A stretch of 64,000 bases of DNA, taken from contig AP026547.1 in the NCBI GenBank assembly GCA_026075535.2, forward strand, positions 2,976,001 through 3,040,000, read 5' to 3'. The translations under genes were made by a program, and so were the position numbers. This document shows positions 1 to 10,461 of this stretch, in pieces; position 1 is the first letter of the stretch; each line of letters starts with the position of its first letter. This stretch comes from Tricholoma matsutake. Lineage: Eukaryota; Basidiomycota; Agaricomycetes; Agaricales; Tricholomataceae. Under the pieces are notes generated by a model, which saw only the letters and a program-made list of their open reading frames with translations, made no database searches and was not told where the DNA came from.

Positions 1-445
1 ACTGTCTGTGAATTGACACCATAATCATCATGCCATCCACTGCCAGACTTCTTGTCCCAAAGAGAAACTGCCTTATAGATACTACAAAGCTATTGCAGAA
101 GATTAGTGATGTAAAACCTTATCGATAACAGACACATACATGGCCCCACTTATAATGACATTCAGAAGGGTCTTTTGACTTCACAGTGTCACAGGCTTTG
201 TTGAATTCAGTTTTCTTCAGGCTGAGGCCTTTCAGCATGTTGAGGGTGCAGTTTGCCTCGACATAGTCAAGAAGCAGGTTGATTTCATGGTCTGTCCAGC
301 GGCCACTTGTCTTTTCAGAATTGCTAGAAGTGTTAGCAATATTGGGAGTGTCACAAATGGAAGCTGAGCCTGAATGTAGAGCCAAATCATTGTCTTGCAG
401 GTTTTGATCTTCAGGATCATTGCTGTCCATATCATGGTCACACAT
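1..445 (-). CDS. Myb/SANT-like DNA-binding domain protein, partial, two exons visible
   Basis: Read on the minus strand from an ATG at 445-443 (MCDHDMDS). Exon 1 runs 445-140, an intron 139-90 (donor GTATGT, CACTAAT branch-like motif, acceptor CAATAG), and exon 2 from 89 off the window edge. The intron lies between codons, so the frame is kept. An acidic, Asn/Ser-rich N-terminus is followed by GRWTDHEINLLLDYVE and then, across the splice, CHYKWGH with LCSIYKAV and SGSGWHDDYG. The spaced aromatic residues and the GxGW element fit the Myb/SANT-like domain of multi-copy fungal genes, some of them transposon-associated. An upstream open frame extends to 682, but its composition does not look like protein. 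Whether this is a host gene or transposon passenger cannot be told, because the 3' end is missing. Confidence 0.6.
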
Positions 446-1084
446 AGAGTATTGGATGGTGTGAATGCCCGAGAAGGTGTAGGCAAGAGAAGCAAGAGAT
501 ATGATATGGCAAAAACACTGAGTTAGAGAGTGAGCGTCCATGAGGAAGTAGCATGGCACTGTGGCCTGTGTAAATTCAAAGACCGACAGCAAGAAATGGC
601 AACCTTTGTATTCCAACAGATACAAACATGTGAACTGGAAATTTGTGGCACAGCTGAACAGCCTCTTATTCATGACTCCCATGTTTTGTAGTTTCTAGTT
701 CACACTCACCCACCCTCCCACAACTGTGGTAGCTTTCCTTGCACTCTGCTCTTTTTCCCTAGAGGTTTTGATGCACCCACACTGAGCAGTTCACATGCAA
801 TTACAATTAAATCTTGGGAATGCCACTGATTTCAGGGTGTGCCTGCTTTTGGCTATATATTTTTTCCTCATGGCTATCCTTGTCTCTCAAATGAGTGATT
901 AGCCAAAGATAAATACTATGTATGCTGTTACAAATATTTCAGGTACCTTTTCCTGGCGCTAAGAATGTGATGGTGCCCCCAAGAACATTCCTAGAACTTC
1001 AGGCAATGTATGTGGCGACATCATGTTTCCAACAGGCACATGTGCTTTATAGCCCCTCAACTCAGATATGAAAGCATTAATGCC
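446..1084. other. No gene recognised
   Basis: AT-rich sequence upstream of the Myb/SANT-like gene. It may hold that gene's promoter and 5' UTR. I see no conserved reading frame, RNA gene or repeat here. Confidence 0.4.
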
Positions 1085-2409
1085 TAGGGATCCGCACGGA
1101 TAACCCACAGGTACTTTTGGGTGTACCCATCCTGTGCCTCACCCATACCCGCAACCTGTGGGTCATGGCCATGGGTCACAGCAGGTATGTATTTCATCGG
1201 GGGTCATATTAACTAAATACATGTATTTAATTTTTTACTTAACTACAATTATCAAACCACCCTACAAGCAGGTGCTTGTAGGCATGGGGTGGATTGTACT
1301 AGAAAGTGGGCCCAGAGAAAAGAAAAAAAGAAAAAAAAGAAACAGTCCAGAAGACATGTGTGTCCCCTGGACCAGAGAAAAGAAAGAAAGAAAAATACCC
1401 AGGAGACAAGTGTCTCCTGGGCCCGGTGTTGGTGTCCACAGTGGTGGTGTCATCCCCCCTCATTGTCATTGTCCTCCTTCATTGTTGTCCCCCTTCATTG
1501 TTGTCATCATTGTCCCCCTCTCTCATCGATGTCCTCCCTCTCTTTGTCATTGTCCCCCCTCGTAGTCATTGTTGTTGTCATTCCACCCCACAAGCAGTGG
1601 CTCATGAGGCTGGGTGTGGGTGGTGTGCCATTTTTTTGTTGTTGTTGTTGGCGATAGTTAAAATCACTACCTAAAAAGTTTGTTAGTAAAATGAAAAAGA
1701 AATGAGAAAAGAAAAAAAATGGGCCTTTTTTTCATTCAGTTTCCCTCACCCTCATCGCCTCCCAGTTGTCAGGCATCATTCCATTGTTGTTACGTCGTTT
1801 TGTGGCTGTTGCTCACTGTTGTTGTCATTGTTGTCATTCCATGCACAATCCACCCCACAAGCAGTGGCTCATGAGGCTAGGTGTGGGTTCCATTTCTTTG
1901 TCGTCATCATTCCCATTTCCGGTATCCACCCTGCAAGCAGTTGCTCACAGTGGTGGCATGGGTGTGTCATTTTGCCATCATCTAATTGTAACACAGCTAT
2001 AACCTAAAAAAGAACAAAATAAAACATTAGTTAGTTGAAAAAGAAAAGAAGAGAAAGATACCCAGGGCCCAAACAATGATTGCATCATTGGGGCCTGCAT
2101 TGAGTTTTGGACAAATATATGTAAACAACACATTGACGATCAACAAAGATGTGACTCAGTACACACAAGGCCAAATGGCCTGTGCACACCCCAGGGGTAT
2201 ATGAAGCCTCTCATTTCTACCAGTCGAGTTGGGCTTGCCCCATGTATTTAATATCTAATATGTACAATTTTGTATAGATTAGCATTTATACTTTGGGCTG
2301 TTGCCCTCTCTTGGCAATGGGTACCAGGCACAGGTCACGGGTACCCTAAGTGTGACCCATACCCATACCTGTAACCTGCATGGGTAGGCCTAACCCATGC
2401 AGATTCCTA
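1085..2409. mobile_element. Non-autonomous hAT-type element (TAGGG family), 1.3 kb
   Basis: The element begins TAGGGATCCGCACGGATAA and its other end, reverse-complemented, begins TAGGAATCTGCATGGGTTA. It is flanked by an exact 8-bp duplication TTAATGCC (1077-1084 and 2410-2417), the duplication length typical of hAT transposons. Subterminal regions are dense in short GGGTA/TACCC motifs in both orientations. The interior is low-complexity (runs of GTCATTGT, and CAAGCAGTGGCTCATGAGG twice) and contains one copy of the roughly 120-bp unit also present in the elements at 32870 and 37305. No transposase is encoded; open frames at 1134-1674 are compositional. It is the longest complete member of the family here. 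Confidence 0.85.
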
Positions 2410-2417
2410 TTAATGCC

Positions 2418-2772
2418 ACATCAGCTTAACTTTCAAGGACTGGTTTGAGCAGGCCATTGCTTTCAGCATGGCAGAACCGATTTATTTTGAGCACAGAGTT
2501 TTACATATATCTATAATATATGGGGTGACCATTTTGTGGGAATGATGCTGTGATGCCATCCCTACTTTTGTATGGGACAACTGTTTTGTGGGAATGATTA
2601 TGTAAAACTTGTCAGCCTTAGTCAGGTCTGACCAATCCTGACAAATATAGCTGAGTTTGAATTTTTGTCCTCCTATAGGGGTGAGCTGACTGTGAAAGGA
2701 GGAGGGGAGAGTGAATGAGGGAGTGGGAGGTGTAGAGTGAGGGGGGTGAGGGTGAGGGTGAGGGTGAGGGGG
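2418..2772. other. No gene; GGGTGA microsatellite at its end
   Basis: No gene is supported. The last 45 bases are a purine-rich GAGGGT/GTGAGG simple repeat that forms the left flank of the LTR element at 2773. Confidence 0.5.
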
Positions 2773-2910
2773 TGGAGATGGCAGATCCATCTCCTATAGT
2801 AGAGTGATGGGATGCTCTAGGATTGCATGTCCATGACTACAACATGCAGGTGACTACTGACTACATGATCATATGACTACCTGGAGTAGGTGCCCAGACA
2901 CCCTACTCCA
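2773..2910 (-). repeat. 3' LTR (138 bp) of the compact LTR element
   Basis: About 96 percent identical by eye to 5367-5504. Its right end is a hairpin made of TGGAGTAGG and CCCTACTCCA arms. The purine-rich tract on its inner side marks it as the 3' LTR of a minus-strand element. Confidence 0.75.
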
Positions 2911-3078
2911 TCTGCCCACCTCCAAAAAAGGCAAAAGGCGATGTCCTCATCACCACAGAAAAAAAGAATACAAAACAATAAGTAGGAATAATATAGACAA
3001 AAGAATTCTATGGTTGGTATCAAAATAAAGTAAAGAAAAACTCAACAAGGAGGTATCCATCCCAATGCACAAAGAGCT

Positions 3079-4940
3079 CTACTCGAGTTGGCAAGATGGG
3101 GGTCTTAATCCCAGTTGAGTTTTGGAACAGGAGGAGCAGGTGTAGGTGCTACTCCAAAGGGAACAGTGACAATGGGTTTTCCTGGTCCTATACCAGAAGG
3201 ATGATGCCGGGAGATATAGGGTTGAGGTGGAACAGGAGAGGACAAAGCTGGGTAAAAGGGATTTTGAGATGGCAAAAAGAATTGTAGTGGGGCTCATCAT
3301 TGCCTCATTCATTGTTGCAGGGTCCCAAATGGTTGTAGATGGCCCATCTTCAGACTCAAGAGGTCTCATGGTGTGGATACAGTGGGCTGGGGGATGTGCA
3401 GGATTCTGAATCTTCTGCCCAGTCGACACATGCAGGCGGTGGTGAAACAGCTCATTTAGGGTTGAGCAGGGGTGAGCAGGGGTGTACAGGTGGGAATGGG
3501 GGCATAGACAGTGAACGGGGGTGTTGACAGGTGTCAACAGTGTCGTGGGTGACATGGCAGGGGTGTAGGATGTGGGTGACAGCAAGACAGCTTGTTTTTG
3601 GGGGTTTGGGGGGGCAAGCAGGGTCATTCAGATGTGTTTTGCAGGTGTTCTCGCAGGCCAGGTAGTGTATCTTGTCGTTTTACAGCTGCCATTCATGGTC
3701 CTGGGTGGGACATAGCTGGGGATTCAACCGTCATTGACAGACACATTGATGATGACATGGCAGTCATTTTGGGTTGTTTGAGATGCAGAATGGGCAGGGG
3801 CACAGACTGGGGGGAACAGAGAGGTCTCGGAGGTAGTACAGGTCATCATTGGGGATTGTTGCACTGGCAGGGTCATTCCATTGAGCAAATGTTGCATTTC
3901 AGCGAGCACAGCTGCTCATTGTCACATAACTCCAGCTGCTGGGCTGTAGATGGGCTCTGTGTGTCATTTAGGGCTCTGTGAGTGGTCTCTGGGGTGGTAG
4001 CCATCGTTTTGGTATGAGATGAGACCATAGTTGTCATTTTAGAGGTGGTTGCAACCAGAGTTGCTGTCGACATCATCAGTGATGTGACAGTGGAACAACA
4101 AGGCTTAGGGCTCAAGAGGAGGGGCTGGGGATCTTTCTGGGTCTCTATGAGTCGACTTGGCAGAGTGTGCCATCATTTTTGAGGTGTTTGGGGCTGGTTT
4201 GAAGCAGGGGATGTGATGGTGGTGGTGGTTGTCAATGATGTTGTCAACGTTGATGGCAGTGTTGACGTGGCTGATGGGGGCTGTGTAGGCATTGTTAAGG
4301 GTGATGTAGCTGTGTCAAGGGGAGTGCTGGAATGCATGTCAAGGGTTTGCATGGCTGTTTCCATAGCACTGGGAGTGGTTTGGGTGCTGAAGTTGAGAGT
4401 GCTGGCAACATCAGTCTGGGTGCCCAAATTGTTCTGTGTGGCTGGCTCAGTCTTCATTTGAGGCTCATCCATCCCTGGGCTGGTAGTCTGGCAGACTGGT
4501 CCATGCTCCTGGGCCACCATTGATAGGCAGAGCCCAGGGCCATGTCCCTCTGCTAGCCATCTCCAGTGCTTGTCTCCCTTTCTGTCCTGTGTCCCAAGCC
4601 TGTAGCCTTCCAGGTGTCCCTTCCTATGTGCTCTCTCTTCTTTCTCCTGGCCTAGTTTCTCCCTCACCTCATACCCTTCCCTGTAGCCTTTCGTCAATGT
4701 TCTACCTCCTTCCTCATATTCTTCCTGCCATCCATTGAGCCTTGCATCCTCCAGTAGTTGCTGTAATTCTTTATGGCTGTATGTAAACAGTAGTAGTTGC
4801 GAGGTTTCATCATTTGTCGATGATGCGGTTGCATCCACTGTAGTATCTGTTGTAGCAGGTAGTAGGGTGGTGTATGAAGCAGTGTTTGCTGTCATTTCAC
4901 TTGTGTGAGTGTGAGTGGCAGTGGTGTCACTAGGTAGCAA
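3079..4940 (-). pseudogene. Repeat-borne gene with G/E/Y-rich helical region, disrupted
   Basis: The main open stretch is 4940-4173 (255 residues). It has a Thr/Ser-rich N-terminus, then FTYSHKELQQLLEDAR followed by a charged region of repeated EGY/KGY steps (about residues 65-125, likely helical), then a Thr/Pro-rich tail with GTQTD. A TGA at 4173-4175 interrupts it, the same frame continues to 3873, and the frame then shifts to continue 3909-3079. From memory, proteins with this pattern of KEL-LLE-A motif, EGY repeats and GTQTD recur in many copies in Agaricomycete genomes, but no function is established that I can name. It occupies the interior of the LTR element and reads in the same direction as that element's transcript would. 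The start at 4940 is uncertain because no ATG is there. Confidence 0.45.
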
Positions 4941-5366
4941 TGTTGTTGTGATGGAGCTATGGTCACACTTGGAGCCATTGTGCTCAATGCCATTGTTATG
5001 ACATTTACAGCCACAATATTCATGTTCAAATTAAGCGCACTTTTGCACCATTTCTTCTTTTGGCTTCATTTGCCTTGTCCTGGACCAGGCATGCTGAGTG
5101 TAATGTAATAACTGAGAGAGAGACTGGTGGGCTGGTTCTGGTTCTGTGACTGGTTCTGGGGAGCTGGTAAACTGAGGTTCTGAGGTTCTGGGGCTGTTAC
5201 TGTGGCTGAGGACTCAAGAGCTAAAACAAGGAGTAGAGCTAAACACAACTTTGTGTGTGATGATGTGGCTTGCGAGACAAAAAAAGCAAGAGTGACATAA
5301 AAAGCTGAGTTGTGAGACCAAGCTAAGCAGTTGTGGGTGCATCAAATTGCACCCTCATCACCAAGA

Positions 5367-5504
5367 TGGAGATGGCAGATCCGTCTCCTATAGCAGAGTG
5401 GTGGGATGCTCTAGGATTGCATGTCCATGACTACAACATGCAGGTGACTACTGACTACATGATCATGTGACTAACTGGAGTAGGTGCCCAGACACCCTAC
5501 TCCA
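5367..5504 (-). repeat. 5' LTR (138 bp) of the compact LTR element
   Basis: Partner of 2773-2910. On the minus strand it is followed after three bases by a TGGTGATGAGG primer-binding-site candidate. Confidence 0.75.
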
Positions 5505-6309
5505 GGGGGAGAGTGGGGGGAGGTAAGTGGAGAGAGGGTGAGTGGGGTGAGTGGGCATGAGGGGAAAATGTGGAGAGGGGGAGAGGGGAGAGTTAAGTTG
5601 TTCTTTGTTCATATCTTGTTTTCCTTTTTCATCTTTTTCATTGTTTACAGGTTTTAGCTCACTTACAACAATGTGACTACCATGACAATGACAATGATCG
5701 CCACCACCACAACCACAGCACCACAGCACCCAACCACTGCTGCAAGCAACTGCTCACAGGGTGGAAACAGGGAGCAACAAGATGGGACAACAACACCACT
5801 GGACAGGGACAGAGAGGGGGACAAGTGATAATGACACAGGCAGCAATGGTGACAACAATGGTGATGATGGAGAGCATGGTGATGAGGCAAAACAAAAAAA
5901 GGCCCAAGAGACCCAAGATATGTTGGCATCTCTTGGGCCACAGGTAGGTTTTTTTCTTTCTTTTCCTTGTTACTAACCAAAATGATTTTAGGTAGTGATT
6001 TTACTATTGACAACAACAACTGGCACCCCCCTGACCCACTGACACCACTGCCACAAGCCCCTGCTCATGGGGTGCTTAAGTGGTAACAAGACCATATGCC
6101 CACAGCAGCAGCACCCCAAACTACCACAGAGCAGGTGCACAACAACAATGACATTGAGATGGTGGGACAGGGATATAGGAATGGGGAGAGCCAGACAACA
6201 GGCATCCACCACAACAGTGGGAAAGGGAGGGGAACAATGATGACAACAATGTGACAGTGGGGAGGGTGGGTCCAACAGGATGGAAGGGAGGACATGATGG
6301 GACTACAAC
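5505..6309. repeat. Low-complexity repeat resembling the interior of the hAT-type family
   Basis: From about 5680 the sequence is rich in GACAATG, CACCAC and GCAACTGCTCACAGGGTGG motifs, the same vocabulary as the interior of the element at 1085-2409 and the arms of the 8691-40712 unit. It also has a palindrome around GGCCCAAGAGAC and GTCTCTTGGGCC-like arms near 5903-5942. The right edge ACAACCCTA near 6310 resembles a hAT terminus but no partner end was found. Open frames here are compositional. 5505-5680 shows nothing recognisable beyond a purine-rich stretch. Confidence 0.4.
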
Positions 6310-7340
6310 CCTAGCCCACCTCCATGTGTTCTTCCCTGTGAGGTTGAACAGTGGTCATGCATAATGTGAGAAGTCCTTGATGAAATGCCAGTAGAAGTTG
6401 ATAAAGCACAAAAAGGACTGCACCTCCTTCTTGTTTGTGGGCATAGGCCAAGCTGTAACACCAGCAACCTTGATGGGGTCCATCTCCACATTACTGTCTG
6501 AGATGATTAGGCCCAAGTACTCAATCTTGGTCTTCTCAAACTCACTTGTCATGGCAGAGGTAGAGTTTGTGTTGTCAAAGTCTTTCCAGAACAAGGTGTG
6601 TGATTCAACAGTGTTCCTTGATACTTCAGGTGGAGATGAGAATGTTGTCAAGGTAAATGCAGACAATGCCTTCCAGTATGAGGTCATGGAAGATGTTGTT
6701 CATCATGGTCTGAAAGGTCATTAGTGAGACCAGAGAACATGACAAGTGGTTTGAAAAGACTGTGATTGGTGCAAAAAGCTGCCTTCCACTCATCTCCCTC
6801 CTTTATCTGCACATTATTGCAGACATCAAGCTTGGTGAAGTATTGTGCACCATGGAGTTGGTTGACAAATTCAGAAATCAGAAGTAGTGGGTAGCAGTTT
6901 TTGATGGTGATGTTGTTGAGCCTCTGATAGTCCTGAACTGGTCAAAGTGAGCCATCCTTCTTCTTTACAAAGAAAAAGGGAGAAGCCATGGGTGATTTTG
7001 ACAGTCAGATGTGGCCCAAAGACAAGTGTTCATCAATGAATTTGTTGAGTTGCCTCTGCTCCTCGGGGGAGAGGGGAGAGACCTTGCAGGAGGAGGGTGT
7101 TGCACCAAGCATGAGTTCAATGACATGATCCCACAGTTTACAACTGGGAAGAGAGTCAAACAATTCCTTGGAAAATACATCCTTGAAATCATGTATATGT
7201 GGAAGTATAGAATCAGTAAAGAATTTGGGAGCATTGTTCTTGTGGAATGCCTCTGCTAGGTGCTGGGATACATTTGATGTAGCACATACCTCATGCAGTG
7301 GACTGATTGCAGTGTAGAAAATCCAGTCACCTGTAAGTCT
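6310..7340 (-). pseudogene. Decayed Ty3/gypsy pol fragment (Gypsy-B family), RT region
   Basis: Minus-strand pieces match Gypsy-B pol in order. The 7400-7005 piece has FYTAI, EVCATSN, LAEAFHKNN, DVFSKE and SPEEQRQLNKFIDEHL, the linker before RT. The 6687-6355 piece has KIEYLGLIISDS, VTAWPMPTNKKEVQSFL and FYWHFIKDFSHYA, the end of RT. The RT core between them is broken by frameshifts. Compared with the intact copy at 45869-51915, many CpG positions are now TpG or CpA, so this is an old copy. It has no LTRs and no gag, integrase or chromodomain. Confidence 0.85.
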
Positions 7341-7606
7341 GGCCCCAACAGACTCATGACCTGTACAATATATCACCTGCTGATGGGTGCCTGCACTCAC
7401 CTGTGGTCACACATTCTCATGCACACCTGCCTGCAGTTGCCTGCAGTCACATGGTCATGTGACCTCCTTACTTAGAGTCATAATGGTTGCGCATTTTTGG
7501 GTATATAAAGGCTCCCACATTCCATCAACTTTCCTTGGGCTTGCCCCCCATCTTTCCACATTCGATTTTCAAGTATTTTATTACTAGAATAGCATTATCA
7601 GCGACC
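7341..7606 (+). promoter_or_regulatory. LTR-like promoter stretch with TATA box and palindrome
   Basis: A near-perfect palindrome GTCACATGGTCATGTGAC (about 7446-7463) lies 35-40 bp upstream of TATATAAAGG (about 7501-7510). Such pairings are common in fungal LTR promoters, and the GGGCTTGCCCC motif downstream recurs at about 2230 inside the first hAT-type element. No partner LTR was found, so a solo LTR is only a guess. Confidence 0.25.
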
Positions 7607-7699
7607 AAAATTCATTAGTACAGTCTTAGTAGCCTACAAAATTCATTAGTATAGCTTTAATATGCTACAAAATTCATTAGGATAGCTTTAGTAGTCTAT
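7607..7699. repeat. Three tandem copies of a 31-bp unit
   Basis: Units start at 7607, 7638 and 7669. Each begins AAAATTCATTAG and ends near a CTA-rich tail. Divergence between units is mostly transitions. No function is apparent. Confidence 0.8.
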
Positions 7700-7911
7700 G
7701 AAAGTTCAAGGTGGTATGTACTATGTATATAGACTGGTTGCAACTGACTACAACTGGTTTTCATTGGTTTTAAATAAATGTTCAATCTGTAGAACTGCAA
7801 CTGACCATCAGTGAAATCCAAGGCAACTGCAACCAAAAAAAAAACTGGACCAAGGTTTAGTTCAGTTTGGTTTCAGTTTTTTTCCGGTTGTGTGAACTGG
7901 ACCTTCAAACA
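7700..7911. mobile_element. Right-end remnant of a hAT-type element (TAGTGTTT family)
   Basis: The sequence ends GGACCTTCAAACACTA at 7911. Its reverse complement begins TAGTGTTTGAAGGTCCAGT, matching the termini of the 8691-40712 unit at 18 of 19 positions. Subterminal ACTGG and CAACTG motifs repeat, as in the other family members. A matching left end was not found upstream, so it is truncated or its left end has decayed. It abuts the Copia-X fragment directly. Confidence 0.6.
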
Positions 7912-8690
7912 CTATCTTGGAAGGACTCCATGATGTCATTGCATCAAGTGACACATCCATTGATCATGATCGAGCTGTACAAGATTCAATCAAAGACTCT
8001 GAACTCAGTGATCAGGCACATCACTTATATACTTTGATCTTGGAGATGTCAGATATTGATCCCGAATCACTTCAGTTTGAAGATGATCTGCATACTTGGG
8101 AGGAATCCCAGAATTCAGCGGATTCTAAGCATTGGGAGAAAGGATATTGTGAGGAACTCAAGTTATTGAAAGACATGCAAGTTTGTAAATTGGTTCCATG
8201 GGCTAGCATATCACAGGGGCACCGCATACATAAGGGGCATCCAGTTTTTCACATCAAACAGAATGAGGATGGCACTCCAGTTCATTGGAAGGTACACCTT
8301 GTCTTCAAAGGTTTTGAACAGATTTATGGCAAGGATTACACAAAAACTACCTCACCTACTGCACACATGGAATCTTGGCAGATTCTTCTGTGGATGCACA
8401 ACAGATTGATGTTAAGACTGCTTTTCTCTATGGACTCTCACCAGCTGATGAAGTGTATATGGAATAGCCAACTGGTTTTGCAGGAAGATTGGGTATGGAA
8501 GTTACAGCAAGGACTTTACAGTATGAAACAGAGTGGACATATCTGGAATCAGACCCTAAACACACAGATGATCTCATGGGGATTTACAAGACTCTCATGT
8601 GAGTCATGCATCTATTACTGGAAGGCTGATACAGGTACCATTATAGTGGCAGTCTATGTCAATGATTACATGTCCATTCCTGGCCAGAAA
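7912..8690 (+). pseudogene. Ty1/copia RT fragment, 5' half (Copia-X)
   Basis: The open frame is related to the RT region of Copia-B (52000-52800). It has MSDIDPESLQFEDD, TWEE, KGYCEELKLLKDM, the RT start HRIHKGHPVFHIK, VFKGFEQIYGKDYTKT, the DWVWKLQQGLYSMKQSG block and VYVNDYMSI, which replaces the usual VDDY catalytic motif (D to N). The frame runs to 8690 and ends at the first base of a hAT-type terminus. The next residues continue in phase at 40713-40820 after the 32-kb insertion. There is no gag, integrase or LTR, so it was already a fragment when interrupted or has lost its flanks since. Confidence 0.9.
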
Positions 8691-9338
8691 TAGTGTTTGA
8701 GGGTCCAGTCCATAAGACTGGAAAAAGACTGGACCCTTAACCAAACTTAACTGCAAGAGACCAAACTGTCAGTCTCGGTCCATCCAAAATGCCTTCCAGT
8801 CCAGTTAGCAGTTGATATTTATTTAAAACTCACAAAAACTGATAAAAGACTGGTTCTCAACTGGTCTTTTGTACCCACAAGTAACTATGTATTTGTGTAC
8901 CTAAATGCTAAAATTACTTATACATATATTGACAAGAGGGGGAATGCCCTGAGAATAAGTGGGGGGGGGGGGGGGGGGGTCTGGGTTTATGTATCTTTAA
9001 AGTCATTGTACATGTTTGTTTACAGTAAATGAACACAGACATGTTGTTTGCATCACACATCAATGCATCTGTTTATAGATGTAAGTACTCACAAACATGT
9101 CTCAGAATAGAACCATCAACGTCAAGCAAGCCCAAATGATACTAGTTCGTTGTTTGGGCTGCAGTGTATGCTGTGTTTAATTGATTTATGACTTCTGCTT
9201 ACTATTTACCTTTTCAGGTGCTTGTCCTTTGATAACAACACCCAACACTGACATGCCTGCTGCCACTGTGGGCCTCTGCTCGCAGGGTGGTAATGGACCC
9301 TTTTCTGGACAGTGACAATGACCACTGCTAATGCCACC
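8691..9338. repeat. Left arm of the hAT-terminated unit, with a 19-base poly-G run
   Basis: Contains repeated ACTGG/CCAGT subterminal motifs (8705-8870), a homopolymer of 19 G at 8961-8979, and low-complexity sequence (9220-9338) like the interior of the TAGGG-family elements. No coding sequence is supported. Copia-A inserted at 9338/9339. Confidence 0.6.
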
Positions 9339-9549
9339 TGTTGAATAAGCAATTGTACATTAGGCGACACCAACACCAACACCAAATATAGTAGTAATGA
9401 TGTGCCCACAGATTATTAATAGTGGGACATTCTAATTACTGATTATGATTACTGATCAACACATCAAATGCTTGTATAAATAGTCGCTGTAGATAAACAC
9501 AATAATAAGTCCATTTTTATAACATTACCAAGTCCTCAGAGTCTCAACA
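9339..9549 (+). repeat. 5' LTR of Copia-A (211 bp)
   Basis: Starts TGTTGAATAAGC and ends GTCTCAACA. It contains a TATA-like GTATAAATAG near 9472. Its partner, also 211 bp, lies at 39895-40105 in reverse orientation. Confidence 0.9.
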
Positions 9550-9561
9550 GGTTATGGGCCC
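9550..9561 (+). other. Primer-binding site of Copia-A
   Basis: GGTTATGGGCCC lies directly against the LTR end. Copia-B has the same GGTTATGGGCC at 42949. The likeness fits priming by an initiator-type tRNA fragment as in many copia elements; the exact tRNA cannot be checked here. Confidence 0.7.
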
Positions 9562-9619
9562 TGAGCTTAACTGAATTTTTGCGTACACTCACTCTTAACA
9601 CACCGAGCCACTTTTCAAA

Positions 9620-10461
9620 ATGACAGACACATCAAACATGCACACAAATGTTTACTGGATCGAACCCTTGACAGGAGTCAAGAATTATGCCGTATGGAAG
9701 ATCAAAATGATGGACATCTTGATGGGACAAAATTTGTGGGAATATGTCAACAGATTGACTATTCGGCCATCAGATGAGGCGGCAAAAGCAGCATGGGTAA
9801 AGAAGGATAGGATGGCACTATCTACAATCTGATTAAGGGTTGCCGACAAAATGTTGGTATACGTCGCAAGTTCAAGAACGTCGAAGGAAGTGTGGGATGC
9901 ACTAAAGTCATTATTGGAAATGCAAGGGGCGCTTGGTATAGTGTTGGCACAACAAAAGCTATTTTGGGCTCAATGTGAAGAATTGACACCCATTGAGGAA
10001 CACATTAGGACATTGCATGGCTACCAGGAGGAGCTGCACAACTTGGGACAGAAAATTGATGGGGAAGAATGTTCTATTATTCTGCTAAGCTCACTTCCCG
10101 AAGCCTGGAACAATTATATTGCCTCTATTGACACAACAGCTTTAATGGACACCCTGAAACTAATTGCATGCATCCTTGAACATGATCAATGGATTAACAT
10201 TCATAATGCCAATGATGCAGCCTTAATAGGCAAGAAGAAGTACAATCCCAATATCACATGCTTCAAATGTGGGGAAAAGGGGCATATGGGCCGGCAATGT
10301 AAGAAGAAGTCCAAATCAGGAAAGTGGAAATCGGGAGGGAACCAGAAGGGCACAATGGAAGCAAATGTGGCAGCTGATGACAAATTTGCATTCTATGGGG
10401 ATGATGGGAAGGATGTGGCACTGGCTGTCTCACCAGACTCTTGGTTAGCTGATTTGGCATG
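9620..10461 (+). pseudogene. Copia-A gag and start of protease
   Basis: Starts at an ATG 70 bp after the LTR (MTDTSNMHTNVYWIEPL). It has the usual copia gag order: a KNYAVWKIKMMDIL start, a UBN2-like middle with SSRTSKEVWDALKSLL and LSSLPEAWNNYIAS, and a CCHC zinc knuckle CFKCGEKGHMGRQC near 10261-10302. The protease begins SWLADLA, where family members have a serine before the Ala-Cys. One in-frame TGA (9830-9832) lies where arginine is expected. The frame is cut at 10461 by Gypsy-A and resumes at 18531. Confidence 0.9.

Larger units (their letters stand above)
2773..5504 (-). mobile_element. Compact non-autonomous LTR element with a non-gag reading frame
   Basis: Two 138-bp direct repeats (2773-2910 and 5367-5504) differ at about five positions and start TGGAG and end CTCCA. 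The 5 bp before the first (2768-2772) and after the second (5505-5509) are both GGGGG, consistent with a retroviral-type target duplication, although the site is simple sequence. On the minus strand the bases just inside the right LTR give TGGTGATGAGGGTGCAA, a plausible tRNA primer-binding site beginning TGG. The bases inside the left LTR give a purine-rich GGAGGTGGGCAGA, a plausible polypurine tract. Both place the element on the minus strand. No gag, protease, RT or integrase is visible, so it must move in trans if at all. Confidence 0.7.

Noticed and set aside
1134..2007. Overlapping plus-strand open frames of 100-143 codons
   Set aside because: Low-complexity translation of GTCATT/CCTCC repeats inside a hAT-type element, with no conserved motif.
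4213..4738. Plus-strand open frames opposite the 4940-4173 gene
   Set aside because: Antisense shadows of a Thr/Pro-rich frame, Val/Gly or Ser/Leu-rich by composition.
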